The notes below the pieces were generated by a model. The model was given only the letters and a program-made list of their open reading frames with translations, was not told the origin of the DNA and searched no databases. Positions 5,336 through 7,356 of a stretch of DNA of 7,356 nt are shown piece after piece. Both the position numbers and the translations under genes were made by a program. The stretch is from Synechococcus sp. UW140 (GTDB lineage Bacteria > Cyanobacteriota > Cyanobacteriia > PCC-6307 > Cyanobiaceae), in assembly GCA_945878795.1 (NCBI GenBank), contig CAMDWF010000109.1, positions 1-7,356 on the forward strand, read 5' to 3'. The first letter of the stretch is position 1; each line of letters starts with the position of its first letter.

Positions 5336-6928
5336 TTAAAGTGGTGGATTGCCATCCGCTATCCAACTTTGAAAAATTGTCTCATAATCAGGTCGTGCTG
5401 AGACACCCGCCGGGGGGTCTTCGCCCATGTCCCAGTAAAGACCTGGCTTGCCGCAGCGATAAAAGACAGAAGGTTCGTCTAGATGATGACATTTGATGCC
5501 AGATTCCCGCACATGGTGAAACATAATTCGGTCGCTGATGGGATGGCCATAATCGGGCATCAGAACCCAATGATGCAAAAGAGGAAATGCTTCTTTGGCA
5601 AAAAGCATGCAACTGGTATCGATAAACCGCTCAGGGTCAATCAGCGGACAGCGACCCATTACACTTCCATCCAAGCGGCACAGCATCCGGCTGGAAGACA
5701 AAAATGCCGCTCCACTTGCAGCTCGTGCCCGCATCAGTCCACTGATATGGCCAGGGTGTAACCAATTATCGGCATCCAGAAAAGCCACGGCCTCCACTCC
5801 AAGGCCAATGGCGTGATAACTACCGATCAGCCTTGGTGTTGAGCCAACATCGCCATGGGCTTTGGGCAGTACAACATGGTGGGCCTGCCAAGCATCGAGG
5901 GCTGCCTGGGGCTTGCCGTCTGCCACCAACACATGCAGACAGGGAAAATCTTGGTCAAGTACCGAGCGATGGCACTGCCACAACAAATCCAAGGACTCTT
6001 CGTAATATGGAGTAATCACAGCCACAAGCGGCGAAGGCTGGCCTGTAGTTACTGCCGCGGCAAACACCGCAGAAGGCAAGGGGCCCGCTAACCAATTGTG
6101 CAAACGGGAATCGTGCAGCAAGCTGCCTTCCTCGAGCATGCGCGTTCGTTCGAGGGGCGTAAGGCAAAGGTTGTCGTAGTAAGTGCCAATGGTTCCGCCC
6201 AGCACATGCTCGCGATAGACCTGCCGCCAGGTGGCGCCCACCTGGGGACTTAAACTGGGATTGTTGGCCAAGGCCTGGGCCCCATGGCTGATCTTGGCAC
6301 TGAATTGGGCCAGGCTACGCACCGGAAAATGCAGGATTTCGATCTCTGTCGTCTCAAGGGCGCCCAAGGCCTGACCGGCCACAGCTGCCCCATGATTGCC
6401 GTCACTGATGCTGATGCCAGGCAAAGCGCGATGGCAAATTTTGCCTGGCAATGGCTGGCCCAAGCTGTTAAGAGAGTGTCGCTCCCGCAGCAGCTGAAGC
6501 TGATGGAAGCCTCCAAGCTCCGAACCTTCCAGGCAGGAATCCTGAGGGGGAGGCAGGAAATTAGTACGTCCCACCGTGAGGGCCTGCACATCTGGGGGCA
6601 CGGCTTGCAGGGTGGCTTTCAAGTCGCCATTAAGGGGCCACCAAAACTCATCGGCATCACTATGAATCAACCAGTCAGCGGCCAGTTCCTCTGTTGCCAT
6701 CCGGGCCATTGCAGTCACCCAGATACCTTGATCATGGGTTAATTCAGGCTGATCAATCAACAACAATTTTCCTGACTGAACAAACTGCTGTAAACAATCT
6801 CTCGTGCCATCGTTGGAAGCGTTATCCATAGCCACAATAAAATCAACTCCGTGGCCAAGGTGAAAACGAATCATGCTTTCAATGATATCGATCTCATTGC
6901 GACACAACAACGTCAGGATCAGTCGCAT
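5336..6928 (-). CDS. Tandem-domain glycosyltransferase (GT-A fold, family 2-like)
   Basis: This 530-residue protein has two glycosyltransferase-like domains. Domain 1 (about 1-280) begins LILTLLCRNEIDIIESMIRF and has the nucleotide-sugar motif MDNASNDGT (34-42). It also has a DxD-type metal site, HSDADEF (89-95), and a later HFPVRSLAQF segment (200-209) typical of the Glyco_tranf_2_4 group. Domain 2 (about 300-530) starts AVITPYYEE (303-311), continues with VLVADG (333-338), and has a second DxD site in FLDADNWLHPGH (383-394). Both domains keep their acidic motifs, so both may be active. There are no membrane helices, so it is probably cytosolic. The ATG at 6928 has a plausible ribosome binding site (AGGA) and overlaps the sulfotransferase stop by 10 bases, indicating translational coupling. 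Donor and acceptor sugars are unknown. GC content is lower than in the left-hand genes. A role in capsule, O-antigen or exopolysaccharide synthesis is inferred. Confidence 0.85.
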   Translation of the reverse strand: MRLILTLLCRNEIDIIESMIRFHLGHGVDFIVAMDNASNDGTRDCLQQFVQSGKLLLIDQPELTHDQGIWVTAMARMATEELAADWLIHSDADEFWWPLNGDLKATLQAVPPDVQALTVGRTNFLPPPQDSCLEGSELGGFHQLQLLRERHSLNSLGQPLPGKICHRALPGISISDGNHGAAVAGQALGALETTEIEILHFPVRSLAQFSAKISHGAQALANNPSLSPQVGATWRQVYREHVLGGTIGTYYDNLCLTPLERTRMLEEGSLLHDSRLHNWLAGPLPSAVFAAAVTTGQPSPLVAVITPYYEESLDLLWQCHRSVLDQDFPCLHVLVADGKPQAALDAWQAHHVVLPKAHGDVGSTPRLIGSYHAIGLGVEAVAFLDADNWLHPGHISGLMRARAASGAAFLSSSRMLCRLDGSVMGRCPLIDPERFIDTSCMLFAKEAFPLLHHWVLMPDYGHPISDRIMFHHVRESGIKCHHLDEPSVFYRCGKPGLYWDMGEDPPAGVSARPDYETIFQSWIADGNPPL

Positions 6929-7356
6929 GATTCCTGCAGCATCCAGCTATGGGCCGTGGGAGCCAAGAGGGAATGCAGCTCCTCAAAATTAACGATCAAT
7001 GCTTCCATGGGATAGGGATTGGTGCGCTGCAGGCTTACACTGGCACTAACTACAGGCAACCCGAGATCTTCGCAAATCAGGCGATAACCCACAAGGGGAT
7101 CGCTCTGAAGATGCTTCTCGTAAATCACATCCAGATAGCCGCCCCGCTTGGCCAAGCCCTGTCGCAATTGGCGATAGCCAACTGTCATGATATCCAACCA
7201 ATCCAACAGGGAGCGGGTCTCCAGCCCCACCGTTATCGCGTCCAGGGGCAGGGTGATGGCCTGGGGGGCTGGCTTGGCTTCGGCAACACTCAGATGGAAA
7301 CGCTGGGTTTGCTGGCCAATGCAATGGGACACCATGCGGCGCAACAAATTGGAGCG
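6919..7356 (-). CDS. Sulfotransferase-family protein, partial (C-terminal 145 residues)
   Basis: The frame is open to the right edge, so the N-terminus, including the PAPS 5'-phosphosulfate loop, lies outside the window. The visible part begins RSNLLRRMVSHCIGQQTQRF, like the region of Stf0-type and related sulfotransferases just after the PAPS 3'-phosphate site. It ends with the usual C-terminal features: LDVIYEKHLQSDPLVGYRLI, an E-D-L-G-L-P segment, N-P-Y-P-M-E-A-L-I-V-N-F-E-E-L, and a final S-W-M-L. Such enzymes move sulfate from PAPS to a sugar or lipid hydroxyl. The 10-base overlap with the tandem glycosyltransferase start suggests a joint role in making a sulfated glycan. An in-frame TTG (7347) or ATG (7335) exists, but neither is a plausible true start given upstream coding. 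Confidence 0.75.
   Translation of the reverse strand, partial: RSNLLRRMVSHCIGQQTQRFHLSVAEAKPAPQAITLPLDAITVGLETRSLLDWLDIMTVGYRQLRQGLAKRGGYLDVIYEKHLQSDPLVGYRLICEDLGLPVVSASVSLQRTNPYPMEALIVNFEELHSLLAPTAHSWMLQESCD

Noticed and set aside
6284..6742. Plus-strand 152-codon frame opposite the glycosyltransferase
   Set aside because: It is antisense to domain 1 of a clearly recognisable enzyme and has no start signal.

Overview
The window looks like a piece of a GC-rich cyanobacterial chromosome, most likely a picocyanobacterium of the Synechococcus/Cyanobium type. This placement is inferred from gene content and composition and was not tested. The flanking genes are GC-rich (44 of 60 bases at 1261-1320). 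The gene set is compact, with overlapping start/stop codons, few clear Shine-Dalgarno sequences, and no HIP1 octamer that I could see. Two patches are much more AT-rich: about 2115-3660 (19 G/C of 60 at 2581-2640) and, more mildly, 5336-7356. These read as accessory DNA.

Left part (1-1859). On the minus strand a GPH/MFS-type sugar:cation symporter (215-1708) overlaps by one base the start of an MlaE/YrbE-type lipid ABC-transporter permease that runs off the left edge. Divergent from them is a tRNA-Gly(TCC) gene (1781-1851) followed directly by a run of T.

Middle (1860-4401). About 550 bases without a convincing gene lead to an AT-rich 376-codon gene (2410-3540). Its C-terminal half is a Coq4-family domain with an intact HDxxH-x11-E metal-site motif, and its N-terminal half is helical and TerB-like. 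This is the most interesting object in the window, because cyanobacteria make plastoquinone rather than ubiquinone and no ubiquinone gene is nearby. It is followed by a GC-rich 10-bp hairpin, a small two-helix membrane protein (3758-3982) and a convergent DoxX-family membrane protein (4030-4401).

Right part (4402-7356). A VapB-type AbrB antitoxin (4721-4924) overlaps the start of a VapC PIN-domain toxin (4921-5304). The toxin loses family resemblance exactly at a pair of adjacent palindromes (5191-5228) and ends in an unrelated proline-rich tail, so the module may be an antitoxin with a dead toxin. On the minus strand a sulfotransferase, partial at the right edge, overlaps by 10 bases a 530-residue protein with two glycosyltransferase-A domains. 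These two probably act together on a cell-surface or extracellular glycan.
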